A DNA stretch of 64,000 nt from Rhinopithecus roxellana (lineage: Eukaryota > Chordata > Mammalia > Primates > Cercopithecidae). Each line of letters opens with the position of its first letter. The first letter of the stretch is position 1. Shown piece after piece: positions 34,990 to 46,269 of the stretch. Location of the stretch: assembly GCF_007565055.1 (NCBI RefSeq), contig NC_044552.1, positions 145,015,358 through 145,079,357 on the forward strand, given 5' to 3'. The notes below the pieces were generated by a model. The model did not search any database. It was not told where the DNA came from and was given only the letters and a program-made list of their open reading frames with translations. Made by a program: the position numbers and the translations under genes.

Positions 34990-35971
34990 CTGCCCATGGG
35001 GAGCACAGCATTACTCCTATAAGCCTTTTCCCTTTGCAAAGTCAAATATACATTCTGGGCACCAGAGATACAGGGCAAGGGAAAACACCCTTGTCTAAAC
35101 ATTCTAGGTAGCATTTAGTCTTTAAATATAGAAGCCAGGAAAGTAAACTTTTATTTTTTCCTAAATGGAGTTCATTAAATGCAGACAAAGAATGCAAATA
35201 ACAGCACCCTGTATTCATATCAGAATCATTGTTTCTTCAGTAAGGAACTCCTACTTATTAAATAGGTGGAAGTTTGCTCCTGAAGACACAATACATGAAA
35301 TAAAATAAACCATGAGAAAGCTTTAAAATAAAAGTTACAAAATGGAAAAGTAGATCAATACTACATAGTCCTGTCTTCACACCAAGTTAATGTTTAGCTG
35401 ATTTTAATATTGCAAATAAGTAACTGCCCATATGAAATGTCTTTTCCTTTTTTTGGAGACAGTCTCACTTTGTTGCCCAGGCTGGAGTGCAGTGGCTGAA
35501 TCTCAGCTCACTGCAACCTCCGACTCCTGGTTCAAGGAATTCTCATACCTCAACCTCCCAAATAGCTAGGATTACAAGCATGGCCCACTATGCCCAGCTA
35601 ATTTTTGTATTTTTAATAGAGACAGAGTTTCACCATGTTGCCCAGGCTGGTCTCGAACTCCTGGTCTCAAGTGATCTACCCGCCTCGGCCTCCCAAGTGC
35701 TGGGATTACAGGCATGAGCCACCAGGCCTGTCCTCTTTTCCCTTTTTGTTAAGTCCTTTATTCCAACTTTTACCTTCTGGTATGGCTAGCACACCAAAGG
35801 GGAAACAAAGATCATGCAAAATTCCAGCAATATTACCCATAGAAAAGAGTCTTACTTTTCCGAGGCAAGTTCTATAATCATCTTGCTTTCACAGACATGC
35901 AGACATCTCCTAGAGCTCAACTGTGCGAAGCAACCTGTGGAATTAAGTGCATTTCTTGGCTTTCCACTCAC
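34990..35971 (-). other. UTRN: Intron between repeat 1 and 2 exons (982 bp)
   Basis: Antisense Alu at 35446-35732. The remainder, including 35000-35440, shows nothing identifiable. Confidence 0.8.
35446..35732 (-). mobile_element. Alu, antisense
   Basis: 'ggagacagtctcactttgtt' to 'gccaccaggcctgtcc'. Confidence 0.92.
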
Positions 35972-36153
35972 CGGGACTGTCTGTCCATACTCTCCACCCT
36001 AAGAGCCTCCCATCTAGCATTCAGCAGGGTCATCTGTTCCTGAATCTCAAATTCCTCTTCGTCTGATAGAGTTCCTTGTGTTATCAGTTGGTTGCCTGCC
36101 TGCAGGACGCTGCCCACACTGCTCTGGTGTGCAGTTAGTTCCATCATAAAAGC
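35972..36153 (-). CDS. UTRN: Utrophin coding exon, spectrin repeat 1 (182 bp, about residues 354-414)
   Basis: It follows 'ctttctag' and ends with two bases of an Arg codon at the donor 'gtgagtgg'. It encodes [20 protein letters not shown] through [18 protein letters not shown]. Helix B and most of helix C of spectrin repeat 1 are visible, with the characteristic 'RWEAL' tryptophan. Dystrophin exon 11 is also 182 bp. Rod repeats act as spacer and contribute lateral actin and microtubule contacts. Confidence 0.97.
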
Positions 36154-36755
36154 CTAGAAAGGGACATTTGGTATAATTTGTGAGTTACTCAGTGCAAAAA
36201 AAAAAAAAAAAACTGAACAAATTGCTAATGCCTAACCTAAATGTCAGTGATGCAAAAAAAGGTAGCCTAGTAGAGTGCAAACAATGCAGACATTGACCCC
36301 ATTTTTTAAGCTCTGAAAATAGGAATAATCACCTGCTATAAGTTAAAAGAGACATAGCTAAAAGCAAGCAGTGTTGCACCTGATAATACCAGCTATTTTA
36401 AAGTAAATGCTGACTACGCTACTCATAGATCATGGACATGAAATTCTAAATAAATACAATAAATAAAAGGCCGGGCATGGTGGCTCACACCTGTAATCCC
36501 AGCACTTTGGAAGGCTAAGGTGGGTGGATCACTTAGGCCAGGAGTTCAAGACCAGCCTGGACAACATGGTGAAACCCCATCTCTATTAAAAATACAAAAA
36601 ATTAGCTGGGCGTGGTGGCATATGTTTATGGTCCCAGCTACTTGGGAGGCTGAGGCAAGAGAATCGCTTGAAGCCAGGAGGTAGAAGTTGCAGTGAGCCG
36701 AGATCACGCCGCTGTACTCCAGCCTGGGCGACAGAGTGAGACTCAATTAAAAAAA

Positions 36756-36789
<34 letters not shown>

Positions 36790-37413
36790 TATACATACAC
36801 ACACAAAATAAAATACCATACTCACCCAAAAGGAAATGTTTAAGAGATATTACCACTTATATTTTTTCTATCGAAAACAACAAATAAGATCTGTCAATTA
36901 ACATACAAAAGAAAAATTTAACCAAAAGAAATCTCCATATAGTGAAATTCACTATGCTGCAATATAGTATGTCCTCAAAGGAGCAGGAAACTGTTAAGAT
37001 ATAAACAAATACAGGAACCCTGGGTATGACATTTGTCTAATCATGCAATTAAAAAGAATAATCGTTTCCTAGGGAACACTCAGATCTTAAAGATTTGGTG
37101 TACTGGTTCACTCCTTCGCTTTTGAAATATAACAATGCACTTCAGAACTGAGCAGTACTATGCAATGATTTTCATCAGTGGCTCTCCAAAACATACAAGG
37201 AGACTGAAATCTAAAATCTAATTCTGAGGCACAGTTTAATCACCCATACCAATTATGTAACAAAGCACTATTTAAATATCACAGTTCCTGAAATAAACCA
37301 TTGACCTTTCCAAAGAACAGAATTCGGTAGATAACAAATAGGAGAGTAGAGTCCCTAATTAAGACTCAGGTCCCGTGGGGGACACACCCTGCTAAGAAAC
37401 TACAGATATTTAC
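36154..37413 (-). other. UTRN: Intron in spectrin repeat 1 (1,260 bp)
   Basis: It contains an Alu with a (TA)n tail at 36470-36805. The stretch 36810-37410 has no recognisable feature. Confidence 0.8.
36470..36805 (+). mobile_element. Alu with A24 and (TA)n/(CA)n tail
   Basis: 'ggccgggcatggtggctcac' to 'gcctgggcgacagagtgag', then an A tail followed by TATA and CACA microsatellite (36772-36805). Confidence 0.93.
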
Positions 37414-37617
37414 TTCATGGGTTGCAAACTGGTCTTTGACTTCTTCAACATCATCAGAAATATCATCCTGCTCCTGGAAAGTGTCCTCGGCAGAAAGCAA
37501 CCAGGTCAGCACTTCCTCCAACGCTATCTGATAGCTGTCCAGATCCACGTCAACTTCAGTGACAGTGCTGGGGGTCTCAGCTCGGGGAATCTCATGCTCC
37601 TCCTTGGGCGCTGTACT
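37414..37617 (-). CDS. UTRN: Utrophin coding exon, hinge 1 to spectrin repeat 1 (204 bp, about residues 286-353)
   Basis: The acceptor is 'tttttacag' and the donor 'gtaaatatc'. It has 68 codons, phase 0-0. The first ~24 residues (STAPKEEHEIPRAETPSTVT) are a Pro/Thr/Glu-rich flexible hinge. The rest (LDSYQIALEEVLTWLLSAED, ending DQFATHE) opens the first spectrin-like triple helix, with the conserved Trp of helix A. It aligns with dystrophin exon 10, and there is no counterpart of dystrophin exon 9. Three hinge residues differ from my recollection of human, consistent with weak constraint. Confidence 0.96.
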
Positions 37618-38317
37618 CTGTAAAAACAAAGCCAAGAAAAACCCACACTTACCATGAAAGCAAGAGGTGTTCAGCAAACTCACACTGTATGGCAAACCCA
37701 AAGTAGACACCACTCTCTTAGGCACTAATCCAATTCTCAGGAGCCAGATGGGCACAGCCACGAATGAGTCAGAAGCATTGAGTAAGTGCACTAGGGTAGC
37801 AAAGAGTATAAAAGCAGCATGCACTCATTCTGTACTCAAGGAGATTCTAATATAGTCAGGGACAGAGAACCTACATGAATCACTTCTGAACAGAAATTAA
37901 AAAACAGCTATTAGAAAAGTTGTAAATGCCATGGTCCCAACAAGGCATGATAATTTGAGTTCACAAAGGCTAAAACAGTCAGGAAAGTTTCATAGAGGAG
38001 CTACAGCATGTTGGGCCTTTTCTGTAATTTAAAGAAAAAGAAAGGTGGGACTTCTGCTTTGACCCTTAGGTAAATTGTTTTTGCTGAACTGCATTCTATC
38101 ATTGCATTTTAGACACTAAAAGACAGCCACACAGGCTGTTGTACTGATTGTATTTTTCTTAGGCAATTGCCCTCTGGTTTATTTGATGGTCTTTTAGGGC
38201 TCATGGAATAAATTTCTTTCAACCTCTTTCTAAACAACTGAGTATTTCCTTATATACTTTAAGAGCTTATAACCAAATTGACTCTCCCTAGTTATTTTAT
38301 TCCCTTTCGGAGCAAGA

Positions 38318-38349
38318 CTTCTTTAAGAAGTCTTAAATTCTTAAAGAAG
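38318..38349. repeat. Perfect 12-bp inverted repeat, 8-nt loop
   Basis: Arms 38318-38329 (cttctttaagaa) and 38338-38349 (ttcttaaagaag). Confidence 0.9.
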
Positions 38350-38519
38350 AAAACTTGCCTACATTCTGTCTCTACTTTATCAACTCTCACGCATAATTTT
38401 TAAGTAGAATATTTCAAACGTACAGAAATGTATAGAGAACAACACAAAAAATGCTCAGGTATTTAACAGCTACGGTTTGTTAACATTCCCTCTAACTTCA
38501 ACTTGCTATTTGCCCCATG

Positions 38520-39440
38520 ACTCAACTGAAAAGGCTTTTGCCAATGTCACCAATAACCTTCCCATTGCCAAACTGACCTTTCCAGCATCATCTTCACGGT
38601 GACCATATAATTAACCAACAAACTAATTTTTGATGATAACTATGCTCGAACAACAAATCTAAATCAGAACCGCCCAAGAAAGCCCAGAGAGCTGGCCACC
38701 CACGTTCCTTGCTTCAGCCCTCAGTAGCATTCCTCAAGGCTGAGCAACCTCAGCTTCTGGAAGCTTCTTTCCCTGCTTCTGCGACATTGCCCTGGTTTCT
38801 TGCTGGTTCAACAGCAGCTGCTGACTCATAAGTAATGAATCTCCCCCAAATAAAGTCCTGGGCTCTTTTTTCTCCCCTCTCTATACTCTGAGTAATCTCA
38901 TCTACTCTTATTGGATTTAAAGAACCATCTAGAACCACCTAGGAGTCTGGATTCCAAACTCTCATATCCCACTAATCTTCATATCTCTACTTCAATGCCT
39001 CCTAGGAATATTAAACCATGTTCATATTCAAACCTTTCACTTTATTCCAATTGTTCCTCCTCAGGCTTCTCCATCTCAGAAGATGGCTCCTCCCTACAAC
39101 TAGGTACTCCAGCTACAAACCTGGGAGCCAGTCCGGATTCTCTCCTTCACCTTCCACATTTAATATGTAAGTAATTCTGACCTTCCTTCAAAACTTATCT
39201 CAAATCCATCCAGACCTTTCCCTTTCCACAACCACCTACATCCATCTTTTGAACCGGGATACCTGCTAACAAGTGCCTTTACTTTACTGTTTTCCCCCAC
39301 CCAACACTCTCACCTTCATAATCCACAGTCCTTTTCTCACACAGCAGCCAGAATGATCTTTCAAAAATGTAATCCCATCATAAGACGCACCTGCTGAAAA
39401 CTTTTCGCTGGCTTTCCCAATGCTCTTAAGATATAATTTA
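38520..39440 (+). repeat. L2 LINE relic (reverse transcriptase 3' part)
   Basis: Follows the order of the L2 consensus: 'aatgtcaccaataaccttc', 'gagtaatctcatctactc', 'aaacctgggagccagtccgg', 'cacacagcagccagaatgat', 'gctttcccaatgctcttaag'. No intact frame. Confidence 0.6.
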
Positions 39441-39486
39441 AAATTTTTAACACAGTTTACAAAAATACTGTGATAGCAAGAAACCA

Positions 39487-39522
39487 AGATAGAGAGACAG
39501 AAAGAGAGAGACAGACAGAGAG
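39487..39522 (+). repeat. GA/CA-rich simple repeat
   Basis: Purine-dominated 'gagagacagaaagagagaga' type tract. Confidence 0.85.
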
Positions 39523-39529
39523 TTGTATT

Positions 39530-39800
39530 TTGATAGATTAATCAGAAAAGACTTCTCTGAAAAGGCTCCATTTAAACTGAGGAAAAATGTACAGCCTGCC
39601 ATATAATGGTGGGTGGAGAAGCATTTAACAGATGGGAACCTGCATGAACAAGAATCTTGGGGAAAAAGTGGAAAAAGTCCACTCTAACTGCAGGGCAGAG
39701 TAGCAGAGGTAGGCCACATCTTGTAAACTATAGGAGAAAATGAAGTCTTTAATTAGTATGAAGGCTAGAATAGAATGAAAACACACACAAAAGACATTTT
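39530..39800 (-). repeat. Possible antisense L2 fragment
   Basis: 'aagacttctctgaaaaggct' and 'tttaaactgaggaaaaatgt' plus 'ggccacatcttgtaaactat' resemble the reverse L2 3' half. Weak. Confidence 0.4.
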
Positions 39801-40294
39801 GGAGGAAGACTTGAAGAATCCAGGAAACTGAATATATGAGTTAAGAAATGAGCCAATCAGCACAGAGTTGAAACCATGGATAATTGAAAGACAGATGGTG
39901 CCAAAGACAGAGAAAGAAAAATGAGTTAAGTTATGGACCAAAAATCCTAAAACTGCAGAATTAAAATAACCCCTGGAGATCATTTAGCTACAAACTTCTA
40001 TACTAAAATAAGAATATCTAAGAACCAGGAAAGTTAGTGACCAGCCAAAGGTCACTGAGAGAGGCACCAGTATCCATGAGGTCGAGAAGGAAGGCATTAT
40101 CTAAACACAAATGTTCAAATGGTATTAATTCAAACACATGAGGAAACTTTCAACTGACAGATATTTAAAGAGTGAAGGAATTATTCACTGACCACCAGCG
40201 TATGTTTGTAGAAAGAACGGGGCAGAAGAAGTCTGGCTATTAGGAGAGTAGTGGACAGGAAGCTATGCCAGAGAGATGATTAAAACTTTATCAG

Positions 40295-40599
40295 GGCTGG
40301 ACGCAGTGGCTCACGCCTGTAATCCCAGCACTTTGGGAGGCCGAGACGGGCGGATCACGAGGTCAGGAGATCGAGACCATCCTGGCTAACACGGTGAAAC
40401 CCCGTCTCCACTAAAAAAAAAAAAAAACACAAAAAGCTAGCTGGGCGAGGTGGCGGGCGCCTGTAGTCCCAGCTACTCCGAAGGCTGAGGTAGGAGAATG
40501 GCTTGAACCCGGGAGGCGGAGCTTGCAGTGAGCTGAGATCCGGCCACTGCACTCCAGCCTGGGCGACAGAGCGAGACTTCGTCTCAAAAAAAAAAAAAA
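40295..40599 (+). mobile_element. AluYR-type Alu (Old World monkey lineage)
   Basis: Near-consensus young Alu: 'ggatcacgaggtcaggagat', 'gagaccatcctggctaacac', 'gctgagatccggccactg'. Flanking duplications 'aaaactttatca' (40282-40293) and 'aaaacttgatca' (40596-40607) match at 11 of 12 bases. Confidence 0.93.
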
Positions 40600-41329
40600 C
40601 TTGATCACATTTTAATTTTCAATTAACGTAATTCAGCCTCTAAGGCACTAATGAAAGCTTGCAAATGAAGACGTTAGTGTTAATACACTTGCACTTAATG
40701 AAATAGCAAATGTTTTCTGAAGTTCTTATCATGCCACCCTGAGCCCTAAACATAAGTGATTATTTTATCTGAACATAATGAAAAGTAAATGAAGTCTCCC
40801 TCCTTTTTAAGAGAGAAGGTCCTTAACTATAAGAGCTAAATATCTCCACCTTCTAACAAAATGCAATAAGGAAATGAATCTAAAACCCCAAAACAAACCC
40901 AGAAGATCATCTGAGCCAACTAAAAAGGTCATCATTAATGTAGAATAGTAACTACACTTGTAGAGGCAAACGCTTCCTAGCACTTTTTTTCAATTATAGT
41001 AAGTTAGGAATTTTCGTCAGCATCATTTGATATTCATTTCAAAAGAGTGGGTTCACAATCAGGCCTCATTTCTCAATCTTTTCTTTGCAATAAATGTTTT
41101 TTCTTTTTCTATAAATCACTCTATTTTTGAAATGGGGAAAATAAAAGGATTGGTACATACTACCCAAATAAAATTTAAAATAATAAGTAAATTCTCTGAA
41201 TCTCAGAGGAAGGAAAAGGATGCTGTGTCAATTCAAGACTAGTATCATAATATGGGAATTAAATAATTTTTTAAAGAAATCCGTTAAATGAGAATGCCAA
41301 AACAAATCAAGAAAAAAAACGATAGTAAT

Positions 41330-41510
41330 GATAGCTGTTGCTTGTTGAGTGCTTATCAATGTCATTTTAGACACTTTGAATTCATTATCTTTATGAAGTA
41401 GGTGGTTTTAACCACATTTTGCAGACAAAACTGTGATTGAGAGTTTAAGTAACAACCCAAAACAAGTAGCAACAGGATTAATTTAAGGTCTGGAGCCCAA
41501 GCTTGCTTCC
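41330..41510 (+). repeat. MIR SINE
   Basis: 'gttgagtgcttatcaatgtc', 'gacactttgaattcattatc', 'acattttgcagacaaaactg' follow the MIR consensus. Confidence 0.65.
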
Positions 41511-42289
41511 TCTCTGAAATGTATTTCTTATAATTTTGAAATCTACATGTATGTCTTGGTTGCTTGGTCTCTAGAATATTGAACCAAGTGACTACTAAGG
41601 TCCAACTCTTAAGACTCTCTCATCTTACAAATTACAAGGACTGGTTGGACTAAAACAGAATGAGATTAAATATGGATTCATTCAAACATTATAACTAAGT
41701 AAGAAAATAAATTATGATTTTATTTCTCTCTTTAAAAATTCATTTATATCCTGATGAATGAAATCATCACAATCCCTTCATGAAAAGCTCACCAGTAGTT
41801 TACCATACATTACTGCTCCTAAAGGAAAGGGAAAATAAGGCTTACATTTTGATAGCCCTTGTGAGATATATAATGGAAAAAAAAATCTTTTTTTCAATGG
41901 TGAAGAAAGAAAGACAATTAGTACTTAGAACAAAACCTAGGCTGATATGAGAAAAACCATCCCTAGCACTTGACAGAAATAAAAGCTGGCAACCAGATGA
42001 TGTAAAAACATAGATTCTCAGCATGTCATGCAGCAGCATGATCAACAGTCCAGTTTTTCTGGGTGAAATAAGGTATTTTCCTTCTTAATAAAGTCCATTG
42101 AATTATGGTTTTTCTATTACATGAATGTGACAGAATGCTAACTGCTAAACTGAACTTCTTATGCAAATGTAAGCTGAGAAACCAAGATGTTCTCAGTCAA
42201 GAAAAAAACCCTCTGAAAGTGTTTTTATCTAGTGCCTAGGAGAAAACAAATATGGCAAGCCAAACACTTTAATAAAATGTTATCTGTAC

Positions 42290-42450
42290 CTGTATATTAA
42301 TTGCTTCTTCCTCACATTCTTTCTTATATTTCCTTGGGAGTGTCTCTACCTCACGGATGGCATCTATGGTGACTTGCTGAGGTAGCACCTCAAACAAAGA
42401 TGTTAAATACATAATTATGGATTTCTTGTCAGGAAACTGAACGGCAACAT
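42290..42450 (-). CDS. UTRN: Utrophin coding exon, CH2 end and start of hinge 1 (161 bp, about residues 232-285)
   Basis: The acceptor is 'cttttag' and the donor 'gtacagata'. The reading frame completes Asp and runs VAVQFPDKKSIIMYLTSLFE, VLPQQVTIDAIREVETLPRK, ending EEAINIQ. 'DKKSI.MY.TSLF.VLPQQV' is the last CH2 helix. Human utrophin as I recall it has Leu where Phe is encoded before 'PDKKS'. The homologous dystrophin exon 8 is 182 bp. The extra dystrophin codons fall in the hinge portion. Confidence 0.97.
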
Positions 42451-43143
42451 CTAAAAGTGGAAGAATATAAGAACCAGCTTAAATTAGGTGTCCAAAATAT
42501 GTGAATTGCTCAATATTAGATATAAAATAACTCTCCTTAGTACCCATAAACAATACCTAATACATAATCTTTGCAATACCACAGCTCAGTACATTGTCAC
42601 TTCAAAATATATGAGACAAAGGCAAAAGGGATTACTTATTTTTGTTCAGTATATCATTTTTTAAAGTCTTTCCTAAAAGCTTCCCCAAAATGGCCAAAGA
42701 TAAGCTACCATATGTTACCATTTAAGATAAAGATACAGACTTTATTCATACTATGAAAATAAGTCTAGAATTCAATCCTGCAACATTTATAACTAAAGTC
42801 TTTACATCACATGTAAGAAGCTCACATAAAAACACTTTTTAAAGGACTAACCAGATACGGAATTTATCTAATAATTGCATTTTCTTAAAACTTTAATTCT
42901 TACTTAATTTAGATTAACTATTGTCCAGTGCTGTAGTTAAATTTCTACCTAAAGGATCCTACAAATTGCTAAGTACAAAAGTATTAATAACTGTCCGTAA
43001 TAAAATGACTTGCACCTATACTCCAAAAAGGAAAAGGTTCTTCAAGTCTCATAATTCATTTTTAAAAGGACAAAGAGACACTGCTTTTCAAGAATGCAAA
43101 ACTGTAAAGTAAATCAAGGTTGAAATTAAACACTGAACAATAC
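42451..43143 (-). other. UTRN: Intron within CH2 (693 bp)
   Basis: AT-rich intron. I see no repeat family, RNA gene or regulatory motif that I can support. Confidence 0.8.
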
Positions 43144-43259
43144 CTTCAGGATCTAACAGCTTTTCAATTCCCAAATAAGTTTGAGCCTTGCTGAAGGCAT
43201 GTTCAAGTCTCTCAATTGGTGACATTTTGATAACTTTATCCCAGCTGAAGAGATCAGGT
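43144..43259 (-). CDS. UTRN: Utrophin coding exon, CH2 middle (116 bp, about residues 193-232)
   Basis: The exon begins after 'ttttcag' with the last base of Lys and encodes PDLFSWDKVIKMSPIERLEH through IEKLLDPE, ending with the first base of Asp. 'RLEHAFSKAQ.LGI.KLLDPE' is the central CH2 signature shared with dystrophin exon 7 (119 bp, one codon longer there). The donor 'gtattgtt' is a weak consensus match. The protein motif is nearly invariant in the family. Confidence 0.97.
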
Positions 43260-43954
43260 CTGAAAACCATGCAAATAAAATGCAATGAAGATGAAATATG
43301 TGGAAACAAAGTAGGCATTGTTATACTATAATACATTTTAGTTTTAGATTATTTTTATTTGTGAGGATTTTTTGAGTTTATTTTTATATTCCACAGACTT
43401 GTCAAATACATACTTGAAATTAATTCACAAATATGAAAATAACAGATAATACTTTCCAAGGATCTTGTATTAGCTAAATAGGACTGCTATTTTCTGTGGT
43501 AACCATTAAGACTAGAAGTAGTATGTAATATTTCCCAAAGAGTAGAAGAAAAGGGTTAGGGGGAACCTACCGATACAAAAAGAGACAAGAAAGTAAAAAA
43601 AACACACACACACAGAAAAGATAAGACAAATGAGCAGCTCACACTATGTTGTAAAAATGAACCTAAATATATAAATTATCACAATCAATGTTAGTGGACT
43701 AAATTCTTCAATTAAAAGATCAAGATTAGCAGAACACAAAATGCAGCTCTAATCTGTTCTCAGGATATTCCTAAAACAAAATTCTTGGAAGAGTTTCCCT
43801 CCAGTGCCCCGCTTCCATGCTACTATATTGTCTAGTACTGTATTTCATTTCTATCTTGGTTTTCTTTTAATCCCACAAATTGGACATTATTGTTGCTTTG
43901 ACTTATCCAAAAGTTCATCATTTTCTTTATTCTGTGTCTGTTCTTGCATGTTAG

Positions 43955-44275
43955 ACCCACCCACCTTCTGAGATGCACTTCCCCCACTTCCCTCCCTGAA
44001 TTCATCTCCCATTACTCCCCCAACTCAGGTCACTGCAGTCACTGGCCTCTCTTATCCCAGGTGCCTCCTCTGCTCTTGTCTGATGTATTTTTCTTCAGTG
44101 TGTGTACTATTTCTATACACTACACAACTTTATTATTGTCTATCTCCCTCTGTTGGAACATAAGCTCAAGGAGAACTAAGACTTTTGCCTGTTTTGTTCT
44201 CTGCTGTATACCCTGTGTCTAACACGTAAAAGGCACTCCACACATATTTGTTGAATCAATTAATTAATAAATTGA
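43955..44275 (+). repeat. L2 LINE 3' end
   Basis: 'aacataagctcaaggagaac', 'ttgcctgttttgttctctgc' and 'aggcactccacacatatttg' are the typical L2 terminus, ending at an 'aattaattaataaa' tail. Confidence 0.65.
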
Positions 44276-44800
44276 AAGGCATATTGGCTAAAACTCTACA
44301 CTTTCTTGATAAAATCCCTTAACCAAGTAGAAACCTAGGGCAACCTTCTTAAACTGACAAAGGAGGAGTGGATGAATACTGGCAGGGAGGGATTCTTTAA
44401 CCTCATAAAAAGTGTACCCAAAAAGCTACAAAAAACATCGTTCTTATGGTAAAACACTAAAAACACTCCTTTTGTTATCAACAACAAAAATTCTACCCAC
44501 TATCACCAATTCAAATCAACACTGCATTGAAGGACAAGGCACAATAGAGAACAAAAAAAAAAAGAGAAGAAATAAAAGAATCATAATTCTAGGACATTCT
44601 AATGCCTCCTCCCCCAAAAAACCTACAATCTACAGAAACAAACTTACTAAAATGTGTAAGAACTGATTAAATTTCCAGATACAAGATGTAGAAATGTCTA
44701 TTGCACTTTTATATACCAGCAAAAAAACATAGAGGAAATGAAACTTGAGAAAAGTAATCATTTACAATAACAATAAAACATAACAAATTTTGCCTTTGGC
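44276..44800 (+). mobile_element. Old L1 ORF2 fragment, sense on plus
   Basis: 'actctacactttcttgataa', 'ctaccaactatcaccaa'-like spacing and 'cacttttatataccagcaaa' align with the L1 ORF2 3' half. Diverged. Confidence 0.55.
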
Positions 44801-44809
44801 ATTTCAATC

Positions 44810-45275
44810 CCTGATTCATGTAGAAATTATTATTTTTTTTTCAGTGTGGTGAAGTAAAGATCCAATGCATTTATTTATATATGGGTAATCAATTGTCCAA
44901 ACCATCTATTAATCTGCAATGTCAGCTCAAGCATATATCAGATTTTCCTGTGTAATGGTGCCATTTCTGAGTTCTTAATTTTATTAGGTTGAACCATAGG
45001 AAAACACCACTCTTATACAGCAAAAACAGTCACATAGGCCATTTCATATGGTTCAGCTTACATTGGTATGTATATTGATAGTACTGCATAGTCTTAATTA
45101 ATATAGCTTCATACTTTCTTTTTGGAAAGTATTTCAGCCTGGTTCTTCTTCAGAAGTCTACTGGCTATTCTTGGGCCTCGTCTTTTATATAATTAGAATC
45201 TGTTCACAAGTTTCATTAAAGACAATTTGGCTACTTTTAATTTTAATTGGGAATGCACTGAATTTACAGAGTTTT
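44810..45275 (-). mobile_element. Old L1 fragment, antisense
   Basis: 'taatatagcttcatactttc', 'ggctattcttgggcctcgtc' and 'aattgggaatgcactgaatt' are reverse-complement L1 ORF2 words (catactttgtagctatatt..., gcattgaatctgtag). Confidence 0.65.
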
Positions 45276-45620
45276 ACTTTTGGTATGAGAAGAAAAGCTA
45301 ACACAATTTTTTGTATACATTATCAGTTAGTGCTGAATGACTAGGGTTGAACTATGTGAGTTATTTCATATTTTTTAAATTCATAAATATGCAGGAGAAA
45401 CTATGGACCTTGTATTGTGGCATTTAAGTCCTAAGGAAATAAAGACTTGATGGGTAGTTTTCTTCCATGATATTTCTTTTCTTAAGGTTTTGGTAGAACA
45501 TGTGCAGAAAGGAGAGCGGTGGGACTGGAGAAGGGGCTTCAGGGAGTAGTGGTGGCAGCAAAGGGGCAGAGAGGAAACACGAATTTGTAAAGCCCACTTC
45601 TAGATAGAGTAATGTCTCAC

Positions 45621-45793
45621 TTATGTTGGTGGAGGACAGCATTAAAGGCGAGTCCATCTGTCCAGCTGGTGGTGAAGTTGAGGACGTTGACTTGGCTGTA
45701 GGGCCTGGTGGTCTGACGTACCCAGCTGAGCAGGATCTTTTCACTGTTGGTCTGCTGCAGGTCCGACATGACATCCTTCATGACATCTTTCAC
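45621..45793 (-). CDS. UTRN: Utrophin coding exon, CH1-CH2 linker and CH2 start (173 bp, about residues 136-193)
   Basis: The acceptor is 'cctacatag' read on the minus strand and the donor 'gtgaga'. It encodes VKDVMKDVMSDLQQTNSEK (linker helix), then LLSWVRQTT and NFTTSWTDGLAFNAVLH, the first helices of CH2. It starts in phase 0 and ends after two bases of a Lys codon (57 codons plus 2 nt). Dystrophin exon 6 is also 173 bp. A CAA codon gives 'LHQHK' where I recall 'LHRHK' in human, consistent with a CpG transition. CH2 and CH1 together bind F-actin. Confidence 0.97.
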
Positions 45794-46269
45794 CTATGTA
45801 AGAGAAACCAGACCTGTCTATAACTAATACTTCAATCGTTTACTTCTATTTAATTCAATGAAGTCTTTGAAAAAGCGATATTGCACTAATTAACCATTAC
45901 GGATCAGGTAACTGGCATTCATTTTACTTCAGATTTTTCTGTAGACACTGGAGCAATAAATGTTAACAGTGATTATTTCGGGGGACAAAATTTGGGGTGA
46001 TTTTTACCTCACTTTTATACATTACTGTGTTTTCTATATCTTAAGCCACACTTATACTATGTTTGGTTACAATGAACACTACTTTCATAGTCATAGAAAG
46101 TCATAGTTTAACTCTATGTGTTTACAAAGACCTTTTCAATTTAAAAAAGTTTATTTTCTACAAAAATTAGAAAGGAAAAACTTTTGAGTACCTACAAAAT
46201 AAAGTATCTTTCCTGATTGCAATCACAGTTATACTCTAGAACTAACATTTTAAATTATTATTATGTTTC

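Larger units (their letters stand above)
37618..42289 (-). other. UTRN: Intron before hinge 1; location where dystrophin has its exon 9
   Basis: 4,672 bp. It contains L2 relics (38520-39440 plus; 39530-39800 minus), an AluYR (40295-40599), a MIR (41330-41510), a purine-rich repeat (39487-39522) and a 12-bp hairpin (38318-38349). I found no exon equivalent to dystrophin exon 9. The stretches 40610-41320 and 41530-42280 hold nothing I can name. Confidence 0.8.
43260..45620 (-). other. UTRN: Intron within CH2 (2,361 bp)
   Basis: It contains an L2 3' end (43955-44275) and two old L1 pieces in opposite orientation (44276-44800 and 44810-45275). The stretch 43270-43950 has no recognised feature beyond a short CA run near 43600. 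Confidence 0.8.
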
